Positions 34,551-41,620 of a stretch of 64,000 nt of DNA are shown in pieces. The first letter of the stretch is position 1. Each line of letters begins with the position of its first letter. The stretch is from NCBI GenBank assembly GCA_035560235.1, contig DATMAG010000050.1, forward strand, positions 1-64,000. The letters run 5' to 3'. Position numbers and translations under genes: made by a program. Source of the DNA: DASRDU01 sp035560235 (GTDB lineage: Bacteria > Acidobacteriota > Blastocatellia > RBC074). The notes beneath the pieces were generated by a model. The model made no database searches. It was not told the DNA's origin and was given only the letters and a program-made list of their open reading frames with translations.

Positions 34551-34745
34551 CACGCAGAGGCGCAGAGACGCAGAGAGGAAGAGGAGAGAAAGACAGAGGA
34601 GAGGAGGGAAAGAGAGTGTGAGTGATTCGAACTATAATCCCTGTTGCCCTGCCCGATGCTTATTGTTGCCAGTCTCATTCTGGTTTTCTCTTTCTCTCTC
34701 TTTCTTCTTCTCTCTTCTCTCTCTGCGTCTCTGCGCCTCTGCGTG
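34551..34745. repeat. Palindromic repeat, CGCAGAGG type (family A, copy 2; left flank of the nuclease cassette)
   Basis: A perfect 27-bp inverted repeat forms the ends: 34551-34577, beginning CACGCAGAGGCGCAGAGA, and 34719-34745, ending GCGCCTCTGCGTG. Inside are long purine-only and pyrimidine-only stretches that also pair in part. The central loop (34620-34680) contains a TATAAT at 34633-34638, a possible -10 for the downstream gene. It starts 6 nt after the ASPIC/UnbV stop. Confidence 0.94.
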
Positions 34746-34764
34746 AACCTTTCGTGGAGCCGTT

Positions 34765-35148
34765 ATGCGTGAAAATGAAATTACGGGAATCATCGTTGAT
34801 GCCGCTTATCACATTCACACGACGCCGGGGCCGGGGCTGCTGGAATCGGTTTATGAAGCGGCGCTGGCATACGAACTGGAAAAGCGCGGCCTGAAGGTCG
34901 TGCGGCAGCAGGCGATTCCGGTGGTGTATGAAACGGTTCACCTGGAAATGGGCTTTCGCGCTGATCTGATCGTCGAAAATCAGGTGATTGTCGAAATCAA
35001 ATCAGTTGAATTCATTGCGCCCGTCCACAGAAAACAACTGCTGACATATCTCAGGCTGGCCGATAAACGCATCGGACTGCTCATCAACTTCGGGAGCGAA
35101 CTGATCAAAGATGGAATTTCAAGAGTCGTCAATGGGCTTAAGGAATAA
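34765..35148 (+). CDS. GxxExxY protein, PD-(D/E)XK nuclease-like
   Basis: The 127-aa product shows the family's name motif G24LLE27SVY30 and a PD-(D/E)XK nuclease core: Asp67 (GFRADLIVE), Glu77-x-Lys79 (VIVEIKS) and Gln91 (RKQLLTYLRL), in the right order and spacing. The length is typical of the family (about 125 aa). The biological role is not known to me. The gene is framed by two family-A palindromes 20 nt before the start and 7 nt after the stop, the only gene in the window so enclosed. It interrupts a run of carbohydrate genes, so it was probably inserted. A ribosome site GTGGAG lies at 34755-34760. Confidence 0.93.
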   Translation: MRENEITGIIVDAAYHIHTTPGPGLLESVYEAALAYELEKRGLKVVRQQAIPVVYETVHLEMGFRADLIVENQVIVEIKSVEFIAPVHRKQLLTYLRLADKRIGLLINFGSELIKDGISRVVNGLKE

Positions 35149-35154
35149 TAGTCT

Positions 35155-35335
35155 CACGCAGAGGCGCAGAGCCGCAGAGGAAAACAGAGAAATCGGGTTC
35201 ACGCCGAGGCGCAGAGGCACAGAGAAAAGCAGAGCAGAAGGAATGGCTGAAGGTTTGTTCACTTCTCTCTCTTCCTCCTCTTTTCCTCTTTCTTCTTCTC
35301 TCTTCTTCCTCTCTGCGGCTCTGCGCCTCTGCGTG
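35155..35335. repeat. Palindromic repeat, CGCAGAGG type (family A, copy 3; right flank of the nuclease cassette)
   Basis: A perfect 25-bp inverted repeat forms the ends: 35155-35179, starting CACGCAGAGGCGCAGAGCC, and 35311-35335, ending GCGCCTCTGCGTG. A degenerate second copy of the unit lies inside the left arm (CACGCCGAGGCGCAGAGGCA at about 35201-35220). The right, pyrimidine-rich arm overlaps the signal-peptide region of the GH43 gene. Compared with copy 2, the outer 17 nt are identical and the third unit differs (CCGCAGAG against ACGCAGAG). Confidence 0.94.
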
Positions 35336-37822
35336 AACCTACTTCTGCTTCTTCTCCTCTGCTCCCCGGCCTTCGCGCAGCGCCCGTACATCAATCCGGT
35401 GGTGGGCGATCCGCAGAAGCCGGGTGGCGGGATTGCTGATCCGTTCATTCTCAAGTGGAATGGTGAATATTATCTTTATTGCACCGGCGATCCGATTACG
35501 GCTTATCACTCAACCGATCTGGTCAACTGGGATTTCATCGGGCCGGTGCTGTCCTCATCGAAAAACGCTGACGCCTGGAATCAGGCTGATGTGTGGGCGC
35601 CTGAAGTCGTGTATCGCAACGGCAGGTTCTATCTTTACTACACGGCAGCGAAGGCTTCGCCGGACTGGCGCGTGGGCGAGATGACGCGGCGCGTGGGTGT
35701 CGCAGTGAGCGATTCGCCTGCCGGGCCGTTTGTTGATGCGGGGCAGCCGGTGACGCCAGGCTGGGGCATTGATGGTCACGTTTTCAAAGATCCCGATACT
35801 GGCGAAGAGTTTCTTTTTTACAGTTACCTCTATGAACCGCGACTGCCGGGCGCGGGCATAGTGGCTGACCGGATCACGGCGTGGGATGCGGTGGCGGGCA
35901 GGCCTGCGCATATTGTGCGCGGCAGCGAAGCCTGGGAAGACAAGGACGGCGATCCGAACAATGGCACACTGCGTTACACCAACGAAGGCCCGACCGTCAT
36001 CAAACGACACGGGCGTTATTACCTGATGTACAGCGGCGGGTCGTGGGATTTGCCGACTTATGCGCTGGCTTATGCGGTGAGTGAGAGCGTGTTGCAGGGC
36101 GGGCTGAGCGGCCCCGGCTGGCGCAAGGTTGTGCCGCCGATTCTGCGCAGCACGAATTTTGTCGAAGCGCCCGGCCACAATTCGCTGGTCAAAGCGCCGA
36201 ACAATGTGGATGACATCTGCGCCTATCACGCGCGCGTCGTGCCGTTTTACGGGCCTGGCGACCGGCTGACCTTTATTGATCGCCTCTACTGGATTCACGA
36301 CCGGATGTGGATGCAGCCGCCCACGCTGGCTGAAACCGCGCCGCCTGATCGTCCGTTGTTTGCTGACAATTTCAATCGCGCTGACGGGCCGCTCGGTGAT
36401 CACTGGCAGACGGTCGCGGGTGACTGGCGCGTGACCGGCAATCAGGCGCGGCAGGCGCGTTCAGCTTCAGGCCAGTCAGTCGCGCTGCTGCAAACTGAAA
36501 AGCTCGACAACTATGTGCTTGAAGTGAATCTCAGAAGCGCGCAGGCGAATCATTCAATCAGGGCTGCGATTGGGGTTGTGGCTTATTATGCTGACGCTGA
36601 CAATCGCGTTGATGTCTGGCTTGATCGTGATGACCGAATGCTGATTACTGCCGGGCGACTGAAGGGCGAAAACATCGCGCCGCAGCAGACGGCGCTGCCG
36701 CCAGGTTTCAGATTCGATGCGTGGCATCAGTTGTTGATTACCAGAAACGGCAGCCGCGTGACGGTTGCGCTTGATGGCGTAAACCTGCAAACGCGCAGCT
36801 TCGAGATGGGAGCGGGTCTTGCCGGATTGCAGACCATCAACACGCAGGCCGATTTTGACGGCGTGGCGCTGACCGCGTTTTACGAAGACACATTCGACGA
36901 TCCGGCTGTCAACTGGACGACAAAGAGCGGCGTCTGGGTTGCTGAAGAAGGCGCGCTGCATCAGGTCGAGGGCGGCGGGCGCAGTATCGCGCTCAAGGGT
37001 GACGCAGCGGAAAATTACGAATTCACTGCCAGCGTGCGCGTGCGCGATGCTGATTCAGTGACGGCAAAAGCGGGCATTGTGGCGGCGGCGAATGATGATG
37101 AAATGATTCTCGCCGGATTTGATAAAAACATCTGGCCGTTCGCCCGCTTTCACGTGCAGCGCGTGGTCAAAGGCGAAAACAAAGAATCATTCAGCGTTGA
37201 TCTGCCGCGCGGGTTTGATTACGACGCTTATCACACGATTCGCGTGGTGCGTCAGGGCGCGGCGGTTACTTTCCGGCTGGATGAAAAAGAGACTGCGGCG
37301 GCACGTTTCAATCCCGGCGCAGCGCGTCCGGGTCTGTTTACTGAAGGCATGCGCGCCGCGTTCGATGACTGTGCAATGAAGCGGCTCGTCGTGCCGCAGA
37401 ACCTGCTGCTCAACGGCAGCTTTGAAACGGAACAGTGGGGCGAACACGCCGCGAGCAACGTGTGGAAGCTGTCCGGCAGGGCGCGCCCGAATGAATGCTG
37501 CGCGCACACGGGGCTGCGGCGTTTGCTGATTACCGGAGGTGACGGCGAAGCGCGGCAGCAGGTGACAGGACTTGAGCCAGGCCGCTACACGCTGATCGCC
37601 TGGCTTATCAACAGCGGCGGAGTTGAATCAGAAATTACTGTGACTCCGCAGGGCGCAGCCGCAAAGCGCGCGGCCACAGCGAGCGAAAAATGGACACGCG
37701 TGAGCGTTGATTTTGAAATCGGCAAAGGTCACAACTCAGTGACCGTTGCGGTCGGCGCAAAGATCAAAGCGGGCGCGCAGGGCTTTGCGGCGGCGGATGA
37801 TTTTTATCTCTTCAAACAATGA
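35243..37822 (+). CDS. Large GH43-type glycosidase with C-terminal carbohydrate-binding-like domains
   Basis: GH43 enzymes act on arabinans and xylans. The catalytic five-blade propeller lies at about residues 50-370, with a likely base Asp in GGIADPFILKWNGEYYLY, WNQADVWAPEVVYRNGRFYL, and NEGPTVIKRHGRYYLMYSG with the likely acid Glu. Two concanavalin-like domains follow (LFADNFNRADGPLGDHWQTV and YEDTFDDPAVNWTTKSGVW), then a C-terminal binding-like module (LLNGSFETEQWGEHAA). The start is uncertain: ATG 35243 gives 859 aa with a long signal peptide, partly encoded by the right arm of the palindrome; GTG 35333 would start at NLLLLLLLCSPAFAQ. The frame from 35111 upstream overlaps the GxxExxY gene and is rejected. 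Confidence 0.88.
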   Translation: MAEGLFTSLSSSSFPLSSSLFFLSAALRLCVNLLLLLLLCSPAFAQRPYINPVVGDPQKPGGGIADPFILKWNGEYYLYCTGDPITAYHSTDLVNWDFIGPVLSSSKNADAWNQADVWAPEVVYRNGRFYLYYTAAKASPDWRVGEMTRRVGVAVSDSPAGPFVDAGQPVTPGWGIDGHVFKDPDTGEEFLFYSYLYEPRLPGAGIVADRITAWDAVAGRPAHIVRGSEAWEDKDGDPNNGTLRYTNEGPTVIKRHGRYYLMYSGGSWDLPTYALAYAVSESVLQGGLSGPGWRKVVPPILRSTNFVEAPGHNSLVKAPNNVDDICAYHARVVPFYGPGDRLTFIDRLYWIHDRMWMQPPTLAETAPPDRPLFADNFNRADGPLGDHWQTVAGDWRVTGNQARQARSASGQSVALLQTEKLDNYVLEVNLRSAQANHSIRAAIGVVAYYADADNRVDVWLDRDDRMLITAGRLKGENIAPQQTALPPGFRFDAWHQLLITRNGSRVTVALDGVNLQTRSFEMGAGLAGLQTINTQADFDGVALTAFYEDTFDDPAVNWTTKSGVWVAEEGALHQVEGGGRSIALKGDAAENYEFTASVRVRDADSVTAKAGIVAAANDDEMILAGFDKNIWPFARFHVQRVVKGENKESFSVDLPRGFDYDAYHTIRVVRQGAAVTFRLDEKETAAARFNPGAARPGLFTEGMRAAFDDCAMKRLVVPQNLLLNGSFETEQWGEHAASNVWKLSGRARPNECCAHTGLRRLLITGGDGEARQQVTGLEPGRYTLIAWLINSGGVESEITVTPQGAAAKRAATASEKWTRVSVDFEIGKGHNSVTVAVGAKIKAGAQGFAAADDFYLFKQ

Positions 37823-39414
37823 TGGCCATGAACAATCAGTCAATGACGAATTACATACGACGTTGCGCTTTGGCGCTCTGCGCCCTGTGCCTGCTGCTGA
37901 TGGCGAGCCAGGCACAGGGCGTGACCTATTCCAATCCGGTGCTGGCGGGCGATTATCCTGATCCGTCAGTGATTCGGGTGGGCAATGATTACTGGGCGAC
38001 GGCGACGACTTCGCAATGGGCGCCGCTGTTTCCGATTCTGCATTCACGCGATCTGGTCAACTGGCAGATTGTCGGCGCGGCAATGCACCGGCGGCCTGAA
38101 TGGTCGGACGGCAGTTACTGGGCGCCTGAAATTTCAGAACACAAGGGCCGCTTCTTTATCTACTACACCGGGCGCAAAAAAGGCGGGCCGCTGTGCGTGG
38201 CGGTGGCGACGGCAGACAAAGCAGCCGGGCCTTACACCGATCACGGGCCGCTCATCTGTCAGGATGCCGGTTCGATTGATGCGATGCCGGTCACTGATGA
38301 AAACGGCGAGCGGTATCTGGTCTGGAAGGAGGACGGCAACAGCCGCAATCAGCCGACGCCGCTGTGGGCGCAGAAGCTTTCTGCCGATGGCACAAAGCTG
38401 ATTGGTGAAAAACACGAACTGATGCGCAACGATGCGCGATGGGAAGGCAATCTGATCGAAGGCCCTTACATTCTGCGGCGCGGCGATTACTTTTATCTCT
38501 TCTATTCGGGCAATGCCTGCTGCGGGCGGCAGTGCAATTACGCGCTCGGCGTGGCGCGGTCAAAAAAGCTGCTTGGCCCCTGGGAGAAAGACCCGAACAA
38601 TCCGATTCTGGCAGGCAACGATGACTGGAAGTGTCCCGGTCACGGCAGCATCGTGACTGACCCGCGAGGCCGCACCTTTCTGCTTTATCACGCCTATCAT
38701 CCAAAGAGTTTCGTTTACACCGGGCGCGAGGCGCTGCTTGATGAAGTGAAGTGGAACGCTGACGGCTGGCCGGTCATCAACGAAGGCAAAGGGCCGAGCA
38801 AACAGGCAGCTTCGCCATTCGGACGACCTGAGCGCAATGCTGAATATGCGTTCTTCGATGATTTCAAATCGTCGCGCCTGCAACCCGGCTGGCAATGGCC
38901 GCAGGCGAATGAGCCTTCGGTGACGATCAGAAACGGCAGCCTGCTGCTTTCACCGAATGCCGCCCACGCTGATGATCCGATTGGCGCAGTGCTGGCGCGT
39001 TCGACCACGCTTGGTGATTACACCGCGACCACGCTGCTCGATATGCGCGGAATGAAAGCGGGAGCGATGGCCGGACTCGCAGCTTACGGCAATCCTGAAA
39101 ACGCGCTTGGCATCGCTGTCGGTGACGGAAAGATCAGATTGTGGCGGCGCGAAAAAGGTCAGCACAAAACAGTGACCGAACTTGGCGCGCCCAAAGCACC
39201 GGCGCTTTACCTGCGCATGACCGCGAGCGGCGGCAACCGCTTTCGCTTTGCGACCAGCATTGACGGGCGCGAATGGAAAGATGCGGGCGAAGATGAAGGC
39301 AGCTACCTGCCGCCCTGGGATCTGAGCGTGCGCGTGGCCCTGACCGCTGGCGGCAGCGCAGGCGCAACCGGAAAATTCGACTGGCTGCGCATCACCCCAC
39401 AAAATCAGAATTGA
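37819..39414 (+). CDS. GH43-type glycosidase (arabinosidase/xylosidase-like)
   Basis: The 531-aa product has a signal peptide (CALALCALCLLLMASQAQG) after several possible Met starts (37819, 37828, 37843). The GH43 catalytic triad can be placed: Asp in LAGDYPDPSVIRVGNDYW, Asp in DAGSIDAMPVTDENG and Glu in LIEGPYILRRGDYFYLFYS. A Cys-rich CCGRQCNYALGVARS segment follows. The C-terminal 190 residues form a concanavalin-like beta-sandwich (FFDDFKSSRLQPGWQW ... KFDWLRITPQ). It is translationally coupled to the first GH43 (ATGA overlap), suggesting joint action on one polymer. Confidence 0.92.
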   Translation: MMAMNNQSMTNYIRRCALALCALCLLLMASQAQGVTYSNPVLAGDYPDPSVIRVGNDYWATATTSQWAPLFPILHSRDLVNWQIVGAAMHRRPEWSDGSYWAPEISEHKGRFFIYYTGRKKGGPLCVAVATADKAAGPYTDHGPLICQDAGSIDAMPVTDENGERYLVWKEDGNSRNQPTPLWAQKLSADGTKLIGEKHELMRNDARWEGNLIEGPYILRRGDYFYLFYSGNACCGRQCNYALGVARSKKLLGPWEKDPNNPILAGNDDWKCPGHGSIVTDPRGRTFLLYHAYHPKSFVYTGREALLDEVKWNADGWPVINEGKGPSKQAASPFGRPERNAEYAFFDDFKSSRLQPGWQWPQANEPSVTIRNGSLLLSPNAAHADDPIGAVLARSTTLGDYTATTLLDMRGMKAGAMAGLAAYGNPENALGIAVGDGKIRLWRREKGQHKTVTELGAPKAPALYLRMTASGGNRFRFATSIDGREWKDAGEDEGSYLPPWDLSVRVALTAGGSAGATGKFDWLRITPQNQN

Positions 39415-39426
39415 AGATGAATCCAT

Positions 39427-39643
39427 AAAGACGCGGCAGCGTTTGGAGTGCGGTGGCCTGGCACCGCTTTGGTAAGCCGGGCCACTCAAACTTTCAAACC
39501 CTTGAAAGCATTTTCCACGAAGCCACACGAAGCAGCACGAAGTAAAAAGACACCGTTGTTTCTCTTCGTGAAGAGGTTTCTTCTTTCTGAACGCCGAATC
39601 AAAGCGGTGCCAGGCCACTGCACTCCAGACGCTGCCGCGCTTT
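39427..39643. repeat. Long palindrome (family F) with an ACGAAG-type repeat inside
   Basis: The arms 39427-39470 and 39601-39643 match in inverse at about 40 of 43 positions (CGCGGCAGCG, GGAGTGC, GTGGCCTGGCACCGCTTT). Between them are a perfect 7-bp hairpin CTTTCAA/TTGAAAG (39491-39508) and ACGAAG units like those of family C (39516-39542, with an inverse CTTCGTG at 39563-39570). This looks like one element inserted into another. It fills the gap between GH43 and the second ASPIC/UnbV gene. Confidence 0.88.
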
Positions 39644-39666
39644 CAGAGGCGAGCTGTACTTATTCA

Positions 39667-41517
39667 ATGATGAGTTATTCAGCAAAAACTTTTCGGCGCT
39701 GGTTGTGGCTGCTGCTCGTTGCGCTGCCGCTTTCAGCGCAGCCGCAGGATGTGCCGGTCACAAGGCAAACGCCCGGCCCGTCAGCGCAGGCTGCGCCGGG
39801 CGTGCGTTTTACTGAAGTGACCAGAGCGGCGGGACTCGGCAGCTTCAAATTCACTTCAGGCACAGCGGCGAAGGATTACATCATCGAAGCGCCAGGCGCG
39901 GGCTGCGCGTTTGTGGATTATGACAACGACGGCTGGCTGGATATTTATCTGGTCAACGGCTCGACCATCGAAGCGCTGCGCGGCAGGGCGAAAGCTCCAC
40001 GCGCCGCGCTCTTTCACAACAACAAGGACGGAACATTCACCGATGTCACCGACAAGGCCGGGGTCGCCAATGAACGCTGGGGACAGGGCGTTTGCGCGGG
40101 CGATTTCGATAATGACGGCTGGGAGGATTTGTACGTCACCAACTTCGGCAAAAGCCGTCTCTATCGCAACAACCACGATGGCACGTTCACCGACATTGCT
40201 GAAAAGGCCGGCGTAGCGATTGGTGAATGGTCAACGGGCTGCGCGTTTGGCGATTATGACGGTGACGGGTTGCTGGATCTGTTCGTCGCGGGTTATGTTG
40301 ATTTCGACATTAACAACCCGCCGCCGCCTGCAACTGGCGACACGGCAGCGAAAGCGACGGAGCAGGGTGGTCAGGAAAAAAAGGAAGAAGAAAAGGCTGG
40401 CAGCGGCATGGGCGCGACTTACACCGCCGGGATGAAATTCTGTCAGTATCGCGGGCAGCGCGTGATGTGCGGCCCGCGTGGACTCAAAGGCGCGCCCGAT
40501 CACCTGTTTCGCAACAACGGCGATGGCACTTTCACTGAAACGACCGTCAAAGCAGGCGTGCAGGACAAGGCCGGGCTGTACGGCTTCGGCGTGGCGTGGT
40601 TCGATTATGACGATGACGGCAAACCCGATCTGATTGTCGCCAACGATTCGACGGCGAATTATCTTTATCACAACAAAGGCGACGGCACATTTGAGGATGT
40701 CAGTTATGTGTCGGGCGTCGCGCTCAATGAAAACGGGCGCGAACAGGCGCACATGGGCGTGACGATTGGCGATTACGACGGCGACGGGCGCGATGACATT
40801 CACATCACCAACTTCTCTGACGATTCGAATGTGCTGTATCGCAACGATGGCGGAGGCAATTTCACTGAAACAACCTTTCAGGCGGGCCTGGGCGAAATTT
40901 CAATTCCGTTTCTCGGCTGGGGCACAAACTTTTTTGATTACGACAATGACGGCTGGCTCGACCTGCTGGTAGCGAACGGGCATGTTTACCCGGCGGTTGA
41001 CGGGGCAGGCTGGGGGACGAGTTACAAACAGCGGCTGCTGCTCTTTCGCAATCTGAAGGGAAAGTTTTACGAAGTCGGCGCAGGCGCGGGCGAAGCTCTT
41101 TACACGCCACGTTCAGCGCGCGGCTCAGCCATCGGTGATTTCGATAACGACGGTGACGCTGACATCCTGCTCAACAATATGGATGACGGGCCGACGCTCC
41201 TGCGCAACGATGGCGCAAACAAAGCAGGCCACTGGCTGACAGTCAGGCTGATCGGTGACGTGAAGCAGAAATGCCCGCGCGATGCAATTGGCACAGTCGC
41301 GTTCTGCACAGTCGGCGGGCGCAGGCTGCGCGCAGAAGTGGCGAGCGGGCGCAGTTACAATTCACAGTCAGATTTGCGCCTGCATTTCGGCCTCGGCGCA
41401 GCAACGAAAATTGAACGGCTCGAAGTGCGCTGGGCGGGCGGCAAAACTGAAACTTACGAAATCCCGAAGGTGGATCAGTTCGTGGTGATCGAGCAGGGCA
41501 AAGGACTGGTCAAATAA
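39667..41517 (+). CDS. FG-GAP/VCBS repeat protein with ASPIC/UnbV domain (2)
   Basis: From ATG 39667 the 616-aa product has a signal peptide (WLWLLLVALPLSAQPQ) and the same architecture as the protein at 32853: FG-GAP units (FVDYDNDGWLDIYLVNGST, FRNNGDGTFTETTVKAG, FFDYDNDGWLDLLVANGHVYP) and a C-terminal ASPIC/UnbV domain (FGLGAATKIERLEVRWAGGK). A low-complexity insert lies at about 214-245 (PPPPATGDTAAK, then EQGGQEKKEEEKAG), and a Cys pair in KFCQYRGQRVMCGPRG. Two paralogues in one saccharide locus suggest a shared extracellular role, not known. The frame is open from 39448 through the palindrome. Confidence 0.9.
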   Translation: MMSYSAKTFRRWLWLLLVALPLSAQPQDVPVTRQTPGPSAQAAPGVRFTEVTRAAGLGSFKFTSGTAAKDYIIEAPGAGCAFVDYDNDGWLDIYLVNGSTIEALRGRAKAPRAALFHNNKDGTFTDVTDKAGVANERWGQGVCAGDFDNDGWEDLYVTNFGKSRLYRNNHDGTFTDIAEKAGVAIGEWSTGCAFGDYDGDGLLDLFVAGYVDFDINNPPPPATGDTAAKATEQGGQEKKEEEKAGSGMGATYTAGMKFCQYRGQRVMCGPRGLKGAPDHLFRNNGDGTFTETTVKAGVQDKAGLYGFGVAWFDYDDDGKPDLIVANDSTANYLYHNKGDGTFEDVSYVSGVALNENGREQAHMGVTIGDYDGDGRDDIHITNFSDDSNVLYRNDGGGNFTETTFQAGLGEISIPFLGWGTNFFDYDNDGWLDLLVANGHVYPAVDGAGWGTSYKQRLLLFRNLKGKFYEVGAGAGEALYTPRSARGSAIGDFDNDGDADILLNNMDDGPTLLRNDGANKAGHWLTVRLIGDVKQKCPRDAIGTVAFCTVGGRRLRAEVASGRSYNSQSDLRLHFGLGAATKIERLEVRWAGGKTETYEIPKVDQFVVIEQGKGLVK

Positions 41518-41620
41518 ATATCCTGTCCTTACGCGACCTTCAAACAGGCGAGCCGTTTCAGATTACGCTCCGCGCCTTTATCAGGACTGTTGATTTGAGA
41601 ATCGCTGTGGTGAAGCTGGC

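Noticed and set aside
34622..34894. 90-aa frame upstream of and overlapping the GxxExxY gene (FLFLSLSSSLFSLCVSA)
   Set aside because: Pyrimidine-rich palindrome arm plus out-of-frame reading of the nuclease gene; the nuclease frame is clearly the real one.
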